Origin: Pseudomonadota bacterium
GTDB taxonomy: Bacteria > Pseudomonadota > Gammaproteobacteria > Burkholderiales > Burkholderiaceae_C
Direction: 5' to 3'
NCBI GenBank assembly: GCA_023442945.1
Contig: JAEZWW010000026.1
Coordinates: forward strand, 62,001 to 126,000
Length of the DNA: 64,000 nucleotides
How positions within the stretch are numbered: position 1 is the first letter of the stretch; each line of letters starts with the position of its first letter. Below the pieces are notes generated by a model. That model had not been told where the DNA came from, ran no database searches, and worked only from the letters and a program-made list of their open reading frames with translations. The translations under genes and the position numbers were made by a program. This document shows positions 1 through 8,068 of the stretch, one piece after another.

Positions 1-233
1 CCGATCTGGCTGCCGATCAGCCCGCCGGTGACTGCGCCCACGCCGGCGCCCGCGCCACTGGTGGGGCGGCCGTAGGGCCCGCAGTCTTGTACCGGCACCT
101 GTTCGACTACGGGCTGGGCACCCAGCACGCGCGCATTCACCATCGACTGCGCCTGCGCCGCCGTGGCCGCCACGCCCAGCGCCGCCAGCACGGTCAGGCG
201 CACAGCGAAGGCAGAAGACGTAGAGCTTTTCAT
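1..233 (-). CDS. Glycine-zipper envelope protein, 3' end cut by window edge
   Basis: Only the first 77 codons are present; the gene runs off the left edge. It opens with a signal peptide (basic MKSS start, hydrophobic VLAALGVAATAA core, cleavage plausible after AQA near residue 29). A Gly/Ala-rich zipper begins near residue 59 (SGAGAGVGAVTGGLIG), the pattern of 2TM glycine-zipper proteins that insert in the envelope of Gram-negative bacteria. A Cys-containing stretch (VQDCGPYGRP) precedes it. By family it is probably a periplasmic or outer-membrane structural protein of unknown exact role. The ATG at 233 is preceded on the minus strand by an A/G-rich stretch with GGATCC. Confidence 0.7.
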   Translation of the reverse strand, partial: MKSSTSSAFAVRLTVLAALGVAATAAQAQSMVNARVLGAQPVVEQVPVQDCGPYGRPTSGAGAGVGAVTGGLIGSQI

Positions 234-380
234 CTTGGGATCCTCAAAAAAGAAGACACAGCAAGCCTATTGTGGGCCGCTTTCCCTCTGAAAACGCCCC
301 AACGGGGCCCGAGGCTGACCTACTTTACACCCCGGATACCAAGGGCGGTCTGTGGTTGTGGCGGCGAAAATGCTCCCAAA

Positions 381-426
381 ATGGGAGCTGGTCGCGCAGA
401 TGAACCTAGCGTCAGAGCCCAATTGG
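381..426 (-). repeat. Dispersed repeat copy (intergenic)
   Basis: Read on the minus strand, this segment matches the repeat core: GGGCTCTGACGCTAGG, then TTCATCTGCGCGACCAGCT. It aligns with the copies at 16833-16895, 44243-44290 and elsewhere. Ends are approximate because the repeat is diverged. Confidence 0.7.
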
Positions 427-490
427 ACAGGATTTCCGTCCGGCTTTCAGCCCGCGCCGAGCGAGTCAAGAAATTGGAATCTGACCCCGA

Positions 491-634
491 TTACTCCCGA
501 TTACGGCGACACCCGACATGGGCGGCGCCGTCGTCCTGGCGCGCGGTGAACAGCGTTCTGCGTATGCCCAGCGCCTCGCAGATCCGCGCAAACGCTGCAC
601 GCAGTTGGGCAAGGGAATCGGTCGCGGGGGTCAT
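491..634 (-). CDS. Small hypothetical ORF (47 aa), doubtful
   Basis: A 47-codon frame begins with ATG 12 bp after the stop of the membrane-protein gene at 646 and encodes a soluble, Arg/Ala-rich peptide starting MTPATDSLAQLRAAF. No Shine-Dalgarno sequence precedes it and I recognise no family. Its only support is position, as a possible third gene of the minus-strand unit aacS-membrane protein. It could equally be chance in high-GC DNA or the remnant of a longer gene. Confidence 0.2.
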   Translation of the reverse strand: MTPATDSLAQLRAAFARICEALGIRRTLFTARQDDGAAHVGCRRNRE

Positions 635-645
635 GCGGAGCCGCG

Positions 646-1071
646 TTAGACCGGCGGCATCTTTGGCACCACAAACCGCCACACCGCCCGCAGTGCCAGC
701 GCCGTCAGCGCCAGGCCCACCACGCAGACTGGCACGCGCAGGCCGGTGTCGGACCAGTTGGAATAGGTCATCAGCGCCGCGGCCTGGGCGGTCATGGCCA
801 GGGCGATGGTGGCCAGCGCGTGTTGCGGCATGGCCAGGCGCGCGCGGTAGTCGGGCGAGGTCAGGCCCCACAGGGTCTGGAACAGGCAGGCCGCGCCGAT
901 GGGGATGGCCAGCCACACCACCAGCACCAGTGGCAGCAGGTGCTCGATCACCCAATGGAACAGCGGCTGCGGCCCATGCAGGGTCAGGCCGTACAGCTCC
1001 AACGCCATCCACAGCCCGCCCGGCAGCGCGCCGAAGACGGACCAGCGGTACAGGCGGCGGCTGGGGTGCAC
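646..1071 (-). CDS. Small integral membrane protein of unknown function
   Basis: A 141-aa protein with four predicted hydrophobic segments at about residues 9-30, 41-66, 82-101 and 109-130, and a short basic C-terminus. I do not recognise a family. The start is GTG at 1071, three bases downstream of the stop of acetoacetyl-CoA synthetase (TGA at 1077-1075), so the two are almost certainly co-transcribed and possibly translationally coupled. The context suggests a link with that operon, but no biochemical role can be read from the sequence. Confidence 0.7.
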   Translation of the reverse strand: MHPSRRLYRWSVFGALPGGLWMALELYGLTLHGPQPLFHWVIEHLLPLVLVVWLAIPIGAACLFQTLWGLTSPDYRARLAMPQHALATIALAMTAQAAALMTYSNWSDTGLRVPVCVVGLALTALALRAVWRFVVPKMPPV

Positions 1072-1074
1072 GGC

Positions 1075-3174
1075 TCAGGCGCCGGGCTGGCGCGCCAGGT
1101 GCGCTTGCGCGAACTCCTGGTACCAGGCCAGCGACGCGGGGTTGGCCATGGCTTCGCGGTTGACGACCTTGTCCAGTGGCTGGCCGAGCAGCAGCTTCTT
1201 GATCGGCAGCTCCTGCTTCTTGCCAGACAGGGTGCGCGGGATCTCGGTGACCTGGAAGATGTCGTCCGGCACGAAGCGCGGCGACAGCGCGGTGCGGATG
1301 GCGCCGGCCAGGCGCTGGCGGAGCGCGTCGTCCAATGTGACGCCGGGGCGCAGCACCACGAACAGCGGCATGTAGCTTTCGCGGCCCAAGTATTCCAGGT
1401 CGACCACCATCGAATCCAGCACCTCGGGGATGCCTTCGACGGCGCTGTAGATCTCGCTGGTGCCCATGCGCAGGCCGTGGCGGTTGATGGTGGCGTCGCT
1501 GCGGCCGTAGATCACGCACCACTCGCCCTGGCCGTCGTCGTCGCCGATCTTCAGCCAGTCGCCGTGGCGCCAGACGCTGCCGGCCTCGGGGCCCAGGTCG
1601 CCGCCGCCGGGCTTGCGGCCGTGGCCGGGCGGGTACATCTCGAAATAGCTGGCCTTGTAGCGCGCGCCGTCGGTGTCGCCCACCAGGTACAGCGGCATCG
1701 ACGGGATGGGCTGCACGCACACCAGTTCGCCCACCTGGCCGACCACGGGCTCGCCCGCGTCGTTCCAGGCTTCCACCGCGGCACCCAGTTGGCGGCACTG
1801 CATGACGCCCGGGCGCTGGGGCAATTCGCGGTTGCCGCCGATGAAGGCGCCGCAGAAGTCGGTGCCGCCGGAGATGTTGGCCCACCACATGTCCTGCTGT
1901 TCGGGCGACTTGGCGATGCGGCGGAACTGCTCGTTGCCCCAGGTCTGCACGTCGGGCGCCAGTGGCGAGCCAGTGCTGCCCAGCGCGCGCACGCGGCTGA
2001 GGTCGCCGCAGGTCGACAGATCGACGCCCGCTTTCATGCAGCCCGCGTAGAACGCAGCGCCCGCGCCGAAGAAGCTGACCTGGTGGCGCGCGGCAAAGCG
2101 CCACAGCACCGTCCAGTCCGGCGCGTCCTTGGGGCCGCCGGGGCTGCCGTCGTAGATCACGATGGTGGTGCCGCTCAGCAGGCCGGCCAGTTGCGCGTTC
2201 CACATCACCCAGCCGGTCGAGCTGTACCAGTGGTAGCGCTCGCCCAGCGTCATCGGGTCGTAGCTGCAGCCGATGTCGTTGTGCAGCACGCCCAGCATCT
2301 GCATCACCAGAATCATGCCGCCATGGCCGTGCACGATGGGCTTGGGCAGGCCGGTGGTGCCGCTGGAATACACGACCCACAGCGGGTGGTCGAAGGGCAG
2401 CCAGGCCGCTTCAAACGCTGCGGTTTCAGCATCATTTTGGGCTGTGGCCTTAGTGAAATCTGCGCAGCCAGCTGCTGTTTCTGTAGTGCCCAGGTTGCGG
2501 TACAGCACCACGTGCTGCACGGTGGGCAGGGCGGCGCGCAGCTCGGCCAGCACGCCCAGGCGGTCGATGTCGCGGCCGGCCCAGGTCACGCCGTCGCAGG
2601 CGATCAGCACCTTGGGCTCGATCTGCTTGAAGCGGTCCAGCACCGCGCTGGTGCCCATGTCCGGCGCGCACACGCTCCACACCGCGCCCAGGCTGGCCAC
2701 GGCCAAAAAGGCGACCATGGTCTCGGGGATGTTGGGCAAGTACGCGGCGACGCGGTCGCCCGGCTGCACGCCTTGCGCGCGCAGGTGCAGCGCGAGGGAC
2801 GCGACCTGGCGCTGCAACTCGGGCCAGCTCAGCGTGCGCACCTGGCCTTTTTCGTTGTCGCTGACGATGGCCGGCACGCCCGCCGCCTCGGCCGGCTGTA
2901 CGTGGCGCATTACCTGGCGCGCGTAGTTCACCTGCGCGCCGGGGAACCAGACGGCGCCGGGCATGGCGTTCTTGGCCAGCACGCCGGTGTGCGGCGTGGG
3001 CGAAGCCATCTTGAAGTAGTCCCAGATGCTTTGCCAGTACGCGTCCAGCTCGGTCGTGGACCAGGCCCAGAGCGCGTGGTAGTCGTCAAACGCCAGGCCG
3101 CGCGTGTCGCGCAGCCAGTTCTGGTAACGGCGGATCTCGGGGAGGCGGGCAGGGGGCGGGGTTGCTTGGCTCAT
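1075..3174 (-). CDS. aacS: Acetoacetyl-CoA synthetase (acetoacetate--CoA ligase)
   Basis: This 699-aa cytosolic enzyme of the ANL superfamily converts acetoacetate, CoA and ATP to acetoacetyl-CoA. The N-terminal acetyl-CoA-synthetase-type domain is present. The P-loop YSSGTTGLPKP lies near residues 269-279, the hinge and A8 region is GRSDATINRHGLRMGTSE, and the catalytic lysine motif SGKKQELPIKK is near the C-terminus. It is longer than the usual 650-670 aa, partly because residues about 231-248 are encoded by a copy of the dispersed repeat inserted in frame just before the P-loop. It is divergent from a TetR gene with palindromes between them, and it can use the acetoacetate released by fumarylacetoacetase encoded at 8947. 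Confidence 0.93.
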   Translation of the reverse strand: MSQATPPPARLPEIRRYQNWLRDTRGLAFDDYHALWAWSTTELDAYWQSIWDYFKMASPTPHTGVLAKNAMPGAVWFPGAQVNYARQVMRHVQPAEAAGVPAIVSDNEKGQVRTLSWPELQRQVASLALHLRAQGVQPGDRVAAYLPNIPETMVAFLAVASLGAVWSVCAPDMGTSAVLDRFKQIEPKVLIACDGVTWAGRDIDRLGVLAELRAALPTVQHVVLYRNLGTTETAAGCADFTKATAQNDAETAAFEAAWLPFDHPLWVVYSSGTTGLPKPIVHGHGGMILVMQMLGVLHNDIGCSYDPMTLGERYHWYSSTGWVMWNAQLAGLLSGTTIVIYDGSPGGPKDAPDWTVLWRFAARHQVSFFGAGAAFYAGCMKAGVDLSTCGDLSRVRALGSTGSPLAPDVQTWGNEQFRRIAKSPEQQDMWWANISGGTDFCGAFIGGNRELPQRPGVMQCRQLGAAVEAWNDAGEPVVGQVGELVCVQPIPSMPLYLVGDTDGARYKASYFEMYPPGHGRKPGGGDLGPEAGSVWRHGDWLKIGDDDGQGEWCVIYGRSDATINRHGLRMGTSEIYSAVEGIPEVLDSMVVDLEYLGRESYMPLFVVLRPGVTLDDALRQRLAGAIRTALSPRFVPDDIFQVTEIPRTLSGKKQELPIKKLLLGQPLDKVVNREAMANPASLAWYQEFAQAHLARQPGA
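2431..2481 (+). repeat. Dispersed repeat copy inside aacS (in frame)
   Basis: On the plus strand the segment reads ATCATTTTGGGCTGTGGCC, then TTAGTGAAATCTGCGCAGCC and AGCTGCTG, matching the repeat core. It lies within the coding sequence of acetoacetyl-CoA synthetase and is translated on the opposite strand as a low-complexity Ala/Thr-rich loop (TTETAAGCADFTKATAQND). Confidence 0.7.
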
Positions 3175-3224
3175 GCGGCGATTATTGGCGCAGCGGCGCG
3201 CCGGTGGCTAGCCTGAGAACGCGG

Positions 3225-3274
3225 CAAACCCTAGGGTTTGTACGGCTGTCCAATTAAGTTGGACAAACGTCCAA
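3225..3274. promoter_or_regulatory. Divergent operator region between aacS and the TetR gene
   Basis: The 108-bp divergent gap contains three perfect inverted repeats. CAAACCCTAGGGTTTG (3225-3240) is a 16-bp palindrome. TGTCCAATTAAGTTGGACA (3247-3265) has 7-bp arms. TTGGACAAACGTCCAA (3259-3274) has 6-bp arms and shares its left arm with the previous one. Overlapping palindromes of this size next to a TetR gene are typical operators, so autoregulation and control of aacS are likely; which palindrome binds which protein is not known. Confidence 0.65.
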
Positions 3275-3282
3275 TACCGACC

Positions 3283-3960
3283 ATGAACACCCCTGTCGCC
3301 CGCCCCCGCAGCCGCACACCGCGCGGCGCCGCGCGGCCGGACCGGCGCCAGGCCATCCTGCTGGCGGCCGAAAAGCTGTTTGCCGAACAGGGCTACCACG
3401 CCGTGTCGCTGCGCCAGATCGCCGCCGAGGCCGCGGTGCCGCTGGCGCTGGTCGGGTACTACTTCGGCGCCAAGCACGAGCTGTTCCACGCCGCGTTCGA
3501 GCGCTGGAGCCCAACCATCGACGCGCGTCTGGCCCTGCTGCGCGAAGCCACGGCCGACCGCAAGCGCCCGACGCTGCGGCGCATCGTGCAAGCCTTTGTC
3601 GATCCCGTGCTGGCCTTGCGCGCCAGTGCGGAGGGCGAGTACTACGCGATGCTGGTCGCGCGCGAGTTGGCCTACCGCACGCCCGACGCCGACCGCGTGC
3701 TGGCCGAGTACTTCGACCCCATGGCGCACGCCTTCATCGACGCGCTGCACACGCTGCGCCCCGACGTGCCGCGCGCCCAGGTCGCCTGGGCCTACCAGTT
3801 CGCCATGGGCGCGCTGCTGCACCACATCATGGACCACCGCGTGCAGCGCCTGTCCCATGGTGAGAACTCGCCACACGACCCGGCCGCTGCGCCGCTGCTG
3901 ATCGACTTCATGACCGCCGGCATCGATGCCGCGCTGAAGACCCCGCTTTCCCCACGTTGA
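3283..3960 (+). CDS. TetR/AcrR family transcriptional regulator
   Basis: A 225-aa repressor-type protein. The N-terminal HTH domain spans about residues 24-75, with RQAILLAAEKLFAEQGYHAV, LRQIAAEAAVPLALVGYYFG and the signature YYFGAKHELF that marks TetR recognition helices. The C-terminal half is the variable ligand-binding and dimer domain. ATG 3283 is chosen because the upstream alternative at 3238 would put the operator palindromes inside the gene. The gene is divergent from aacS and is followed after 22 bp by the TRAP receptor, so it probably senses the transported substrate or its CoA derivative. Confidence 0.88.
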   Translation: MNTPVARPRSRTPRGAARPDRRQAILLAAEKLFAEQGYHAVSLRQIAAEAAVPLALVGYYFGAKHELFHAAFERWSPTIDARLALLREATADRKRPTLRRIVQAFVDPVLALRASAEGEYYAMLVARELAYRTPDADRVLAEYFDPMAHAFIDALHTLRPDVPRAQVAWAYQFAMGALLHHIMDHRVQRLSHGENSPHDPAAAPLLIDFMTAGIDAALKTPLSPR

Positions 3961-3982
3961 TGCCCACCCGGAGACAAAAACC

Positions 3983-5050
3983 ATGAAACGCCGACTGCTT
4001 GCCACCGCCGCGCTGTGCGCCCTGGCTGGAATGACCTTGCCCGCCCACGCCCAGCAGACCATCCGCCTGACGGCCGCGGCCGGCCACCCGCCGGTGTTCC
4101 TGTGGGTCAAGCTGATCGACGAGTACTTCATCCCCGAGGTGGATAAGCGCCTGGCCGCGGCCGGCGGCAAGCACAAGATCGAATGGACCAAGGCCTGGGG
4201 CGGCACGCTGATCAAGATCGGCTCCGAGTCCAAAGGCATCGCGGACGGCGTGGCCGACATGGGCTTTGTCAGCACCATCTTCGAAGCGCCCAAGTTCCCG
4301 ATGCAGAACGTCAGTTACTACGCGCCCTTCGGTACCAGCGACATCGGCACCGTGGCCGGTGTGGTGAACGACATGCAGGTCAGTATCCCGGCCATGGGCC
4401 AGGCCTGGACCAAGAACGGGCTGGTCAGCCTGGCCGGCACGGCGCTGGACAGCTACCACATCTGGACCAACTTCCCGATCAAGTCGGTCGACGACTTGAA
4501 GGGCAAGAAGATCACCGCCCCCGGCCCCGCTGCCAACTGGATCAAGGACACGGGCGCTGTCGCTGTCGCCGGTAACCTGAACACCTACTACGAAGACATC
4601 AAGTCGGGCGTGTCCAACGGCGTGATCACCTTCGCTACCGGCGCCTGGGGCGCCAAGGTGCACGAAGTCGCGCCCTACATCACCAAGGTCAACTTCGGCT
4701 CGCAATTTGCGGGTGCGCTGGCGATGAACAAGTCGCGCTTCGACAAGCTGCCCCCCGAAGTGCAGAAGGTGTTCCGCGAGGTGTCGGCCGAGTACGGCAA
4801 GCGCTTTGCCACCGCGCAGGCCGAGGCCGCCGACGGCCTGCTCAAGAAGATGGCCGACGCCGGCGCCAAGGTCAGCGAGCTGACGCCGGCCGAGCGCACG
4901 CGCTGGGCTACCACGCTGCCGCCCATCGCCAAGAGCTGGGCCGCCGACCTGCAGGCCAAGGGCATGCCCGGCGACCAGGTGTTGAACGGCTACATGAACG
5001 GCCTGAAGAAAGCCGGCGCCCAACCGGCGCGCGACTGGGCCGCCAAGTAA
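3983..5050 (+). CDS. dctP: TRAP transporter periplasmic receptor (DctP family)
   Basis: A 355-aa secreted solute receptor. The signal peptide is residues 1-24 (MKRRLLATAALCALAGMTLP, cleavage after AHA). The mature protein has the DctP fold, with GKKITAPGPAANWIKDTG near residues 174-191 in the ligand-binding core and a Lys/Ala-rich C-terminal helix. It captures an organic acid in the periplasm and delivers it to DctQM, encoded 40 bp downstream. The ligand is not identifiable from sequence; neighbouring aromatic-catabolism genes suggest a carboxylated aromatic or lactone. It probably shares a transcript with the TetR gene or a promoter nearby. Confidence 0.88.
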   Translation: MKRRLLATAALCALAGMTLPAHAQQTIRLTAAAGHPPVFLWVKLIDEYFIPEVDKRLAAAGGKHKIEWTKAWGGTLIKIGSESKGIADGVADMGFVSTIFEAPKFPMQNVSYYAPFGTSDIGTVAGVVNDMQVSIPAMGQAWTKNGLVSLAGTALDSYHIWTNFPIKSVDDLKGKKITAPGPAANWIKDTGAVAVAGNLNTYYEDIKSGVSNGVITFATGAWGAKVHEVAPYITKVNFGSQFAGALAMNKSRFDKLPPEVQKVFREVSAEYGKRFATAQAEAADGLLKKMADAGAKVSELTPAERTRWATTLPPIAKSWAADLQAKGMPGDQVLNGYMNGLKKAGAQPARDWAAK

Positions 5051-5090
5051 GCCGACTCTTCCCGCCGGTCTCTGAGAACGAGGTTCCTCC

Positions 5091-5666
5091 ATGGAAGGCA
5101 ACCCCTTGCCCGACGCGCCCGAGCCGGCCGCGTCGCAGGATTCGTACCGCCGCCCGATGCCGGGCGGTGTTCAACGCTTGACCCAGGCGCTGAACGCGCT
5201 GGGCACGCTGTGGATCGTGGTGCTGATGCTGCTGATCAACGCCGACGTGCTGGGCCGCGACCTGCTGGGCACGCCCGTGCGCGGCGTGACCGAGCTGGTG
5301 TCGCTGTCCATCGTCGGCATCGTCTTCCTGCAACTCGCCGACACCTTGGCCACCGGTCGCATGACGCGCGCTGACGTGCTGCTGGACCGCCTCAAGCGCA
5401 CCACGCCCTGGGCGGCAGATGCGCTGCAGGCGGTCTTTCACCTGGCGGGCGCGGGCCTGATGGCCGTGATCCTGTGGGCGGCGTGGGAGCCTTTGGTTGA
5501 AGCCATCCGCATCCAGGAATACGTCGGCGCCGTGGGGGACTTCACCGCACCGGTGTGGCCGGTGCGGCTGATCATGCTGGTCGGCATCTGCGCCACGCTC
5601 ATCACCTTCCTGCTGCTGGCGTGGATGGATGTGGCGCGCGCGCGCAGCCGTGGGAGATCCGCATGA
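5091..5666 (+). CDS. dctQ: TRAP transporter small permease (DctQ)
   Basis: A 191-aa inner-membrane protein with the four hydrophobic segments of the DctQ family, at about residues 37-57, 63-84, 113-135 and 150-175, after an unusually polar N-terminus rich in Pro, Glu and Ala. It forms the membrane complex with DctM, whose start codon overlaps the DctQ stop (ATGA at 5663-5666), a sign of translational coupling. The ATG at 5091 follows GAGGTTCCTCC. Confidence 0.88.
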   Translation: MEGNPLPDAPEPAASQDSYRRPMPGGVQRLTQALNALGTLWIVVLMLLINADVLGRDLLGTPVRGVTELVSLSIVGIVFLQLADTLATGRMTRADVLLDRLKRTTPWAADALQAVFHLAGAGLMAVILWAAWEPLVEAIRIQEYVGAVGDFTAPVWPVRLIMLVGICATLITFLLLAWMDVARARSRGRSA

Positions 5667-6994
5667 GCGCGATCACCGTCGCCGGCCTGTCGCTGCTGCT
5701 GATGCTGGTGCTGATCTGGGCCGGCATGCACGTGGCTGTGGTGCTGGGCATCGTCTCCTTCGTTGGCGTGTGGCTGATCCGCGGCGACGTCAGCGTGGCC
5801 GCCAACCTGCTGGCTACGGCCAGCCAGGACGCCATCGCCAGCCACATCTTCGGCGTGGTGCCGCTGTTTGTGCTGACCGGTTTTTTGGTCGCGATAGCGG
5901 ACGTCGGCAAGGACGCGTTCGAGGTCGCCAACCAACTGCTGCGCCGGCTGCGCGGCGGCTTGGGCATTGCCACCGTGGCGTCCAACGCGGTGTTTGCGGC
6001 CATCACCGGCATCTCGATCGCGTCGGCCGCGGTGTTCACCCGCGTGGCTGTGCCGGAGATGCTGCGCTTTGGCTACAACCCGCGCTTTGCCGTGGGCGTG
6101 GTGGCGGGTTCGTCGGTGCTGGGCATGCTGATCCCACCCAGCCTGCTGATGATCCTGTACGGTTTCCTGGCCAACCAGTCGGTGGGCGACTTGTTCACCG
6201 CCGGCATCGTGCCGGGGCTGGTGCTGGCGCTGGCCTACGCCATCGGCATCGTGCTGATGGCCACGCTGTGGCCGCGCAGCGTGTACGCCAACGGCGACGG
6301 CGCGCGCCCGGTCGACACCGACCTGATGCCCTTAGGCACGCTGGTGATAAAGCTGCTGCCCAGCGTCCTGCTGATCGTCGCGGTGTTGGGCGGTCTGTAC
6401 GCGGGCTTCTTCACTGCGACCGAAGCTGGCGCCGTCGGTGCGGCCATCGCCCTGATCATCGCGCTGGTGCGCCGCAAGCTGAACATGCGCTCGCTGTGGA
6501 GCGTGCTGACCGAAACCGGCCACGTCACCGTCTCGGTCAGCTTTTTGATCATCTGCGCCACCATTTACACGCGCATGCTGGCCATGTCGGGCATGCCGCA
6601 GTTCATGGTGGAGCACATGACGCAGATGGGTCTGGGGCCCACAGGCTTTCTGATCATCTACGTCGCGCTCATCATCGCTCTGGGCATGATCATCGACTCG
6701 TCGTCGATCCTGCTGATCGTGCTGCCGCTGATGCTGCCGATCGCCGAGCAGTTCGGCATGAACCTGATCTGGTTTGGCGTGGTCACCGTGGTCGCGGTCG
6801 AGATCGGCTTGCTGACCCCGCCGTTCGGCCTGTCGGTGTACGTCATCAAGAGCACGTTGCAGGACTCGCGCATCAGCCTGGGTGACATCTTCCGCGGCAC
6901 GCTGCCGTTCACGATCATGATGTTTGCCGTGCTGTTGCTGCTCATCTTCGTGCCGCAGATCAGCTTGGTATTGCTCAAGGCCCCAGGAGCTTGA
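5663..6994 (+). CDS. dctM: TRAP transporter large permease (DctM)
   Basis: A 443-aa polytopic inner-membrane protein, the ion-coupled channel subunit of the TRAP system. It has about 12 hydrophobic segments and the family's conserved features: GSSVLGMLIPPSLLMILYG near residues 150-170, the re-entrant FTATEAGAVGAA region, and LLTPPFGLSVYVIKS near the C-terminus. Length is normal for DctM. The start is set by ATGA overlap with dctQ rather than the longer upstream frame. The SMP-30 gene starts 1 bp after its stop. Confidence 0.92.
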   Translation: MSAITVAGLSLLLMLVLIWAGMHVAVVLGIVSFVGVWLIRGDVSVAANLLATASQDAIASHIFGVVPLFVLTGFLVAIADVGKDAFEVANQLLRRLRGGLGIATVASNAVFAAITGISIASAAVFTRVAVPEMLRFGYNPRFAVGVVAGSSVLGMLIPPSLLMILYGFLANQSVGDLFTAGIVPGLVLALAYAIGIVLMATLWPRSVYANGDGARPVDTDLMPLGTLVIKLLPSVLLIVAVLGGLYAGFFTATEAGAVGAAIALIIALVRRKLNMRSLWSVLTETGHVTVSVSFLIICATIYTRMLAMSGMPQFMVEHMTQMGLGPTGFLIIYVALIIALGMIIDSSSILLIVLPLMLPIAEQFGMNLIWFGVVTVVAVEIGLLTPPFGLSVYVIKSTLQDSRISLGDIFRGTLPFTIMMFAVLLLLIFVPQISLVLLKAPGA

Positions 6995-6995
6995 C

Positions 6996-8042
6996 ATGAC
7001 TTCAATGACCAACCCCCTGGACGGCTTCACCGTCGACCGCGCGCAGATCCAGACGATTGGGCAAGACCTGCAGCGGCCCGAATGCATCCTGGCGGAGCCG
7101 GACGGCACGCTGTGGTCGGCCGACGCGCGCGGGGGCGTGATGCGCATCGCGGCCGATGGCACGCAGCGCTTCATCGGGCAGCGCAGCGACGCGCGTTTTG
7201 AAAGCGCGGCCGCCGCCACCAGCGACGAGCTGGAGCACAAGTTCACCACCGGCACGCTGCCCAACGGCCTGGCGTTTGCCGCCAATGGCGACCTGCTGAT
7301 CAGCAACTTCGGCACCGACCGCCTGGAGCTGATGACACGCGACGGCGCCACGCGCACGCTGGTCGACCAGATCAACGGCCAGCCCATCGGCAAGGTCAAC
7401 TTCGTGCTGCGCGATTCGAAGGACCGCGTGTGGATCACCGTCTCCACCCGCGTCAATCCGTGGACCACGGCGGCCAGCTCGCGTGTGCGCGATGGCTTCA
7501 TCGCGGTGCTGGACGGTGGCGTGCTGCGCGTGGTGGCGGACGGCTTTTACTTCACCAACGAGATCCGCTTCGACGCGCGCGAAGAATGGCTTTACATCGT
7601 CGAAACCACCGGCCCACACATCACGCGCATGCGTGTGCAAGAGGGCGCGGGCGGGGTCACGCTTACGGACCGCGAAGTCTTCGGCCCGCAGCACCTGGGC
7701 GGCTTTCCGGACGGCATCGCCTTCGACAGCTTCGGCAACCTGTGGTGCACGCTGGTCATGGTGGACCAACTGATTGCGCTCACGCCGCAAGGCGACAAGC
7801 GCGTGCTGCTGGACGATGGCGACCCGGCCGCATCCCAGAAGCTGCTGGACCGCATGGCCGCCGGCACGCTGACGGCCGACGACATGATGAAGGCGCGCGG
7901 CACGTTGGCGCCGTGGATGGCCAGCGTCACCTTTGGTGGGCCCGACCTGCGCACCGTCTACATCGGCAGCCTGATGGGCACCACCATTCCGTATTTCCGT
8001 TCACCCGTTGCCGGCCTGCCGATGGTGCACTGGCGCGCCTGA
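6996..8042 (+). CDS. SMP-30/gluconolactonase-family hydrolase
   Basis: A 348-aa cytosolic six-bladed beta-propeller of the SMP-30/regucalcin/gluconolactonase group. Propeller repeats are visible as LAEPDGTLWSADARGGVMRI, LAFAANGDLLISNFGTDRLE, FVLRDSKDRVWITVS and GIAFDSFGNLWCTLVMVDQL. The metal-site residues expected for the family are present: Glu in RPEC, Asn in KVNFV and Asp in PDGIAFD. The family opens lactones with a divalent metal, so it may act on a lactone intermediate of whatever the TRAP system imports. It is tightly packed between dctM and the cyclase gene. Substrate is not predictable. Confidence 0.83.
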   Translation: MTSMTNPLDGFTVDRAQIQTIGQDLQRPECILAEPDGTLWSADARGGVMRIAADGTQRFIGQRSDARFESAAAATSDELEHKFTTGTLPNGLAFAANGDLLISNFGTDRLELMTRDGATRTLVDQINGQPIGKVNFVLRDSKDRVWITVSTRVNPWTTAASSRVRDGFIAVLDGGVLRVVADGFYFTNEIRFDAREEWLYIVETTGPHITRMRVQEGAGGVTLTDREVFGPQHLGGFPDGIAFDSFGNLWCTLVMVDQLIALTPQGDKRVLLDDGDPAASQKLLDRMAAGTLTADDMMKARGTLAPWMASVTFGGPDLRTVYIGSLMGTTIPYFRSPVAGLPMVHWRA

Positions 8043-8068
8043 TTTCCCACGCACAAGGAGAACCCACG

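Larger units (their letters stand above)
234..645. other. Intergenic region, about 410 bp
   Basis: No convincing gene lies here. It holds one copy of the dispersed repeat (381-426), a small stem-loop next to it (GCTCCC at 372-377 against GGGAGC at 383-388), a motif reading TCTGACCCCGATTA near 479-493, and a 47-codon minus-strand reading frame listed separately. The TCTGACCCC-type sequence resembles the flanks of REP-associated tyrosine transposases as I remember them, but no transposase is present in the window. Confidence 0.5.

Noticed and set aside
820..3216. A 798-codon plus-strand frame opposite acetoacetyl-CoA synthetase
   Set aside because: Composition typical of antisense frames; the minus strand has full ANL motifs.
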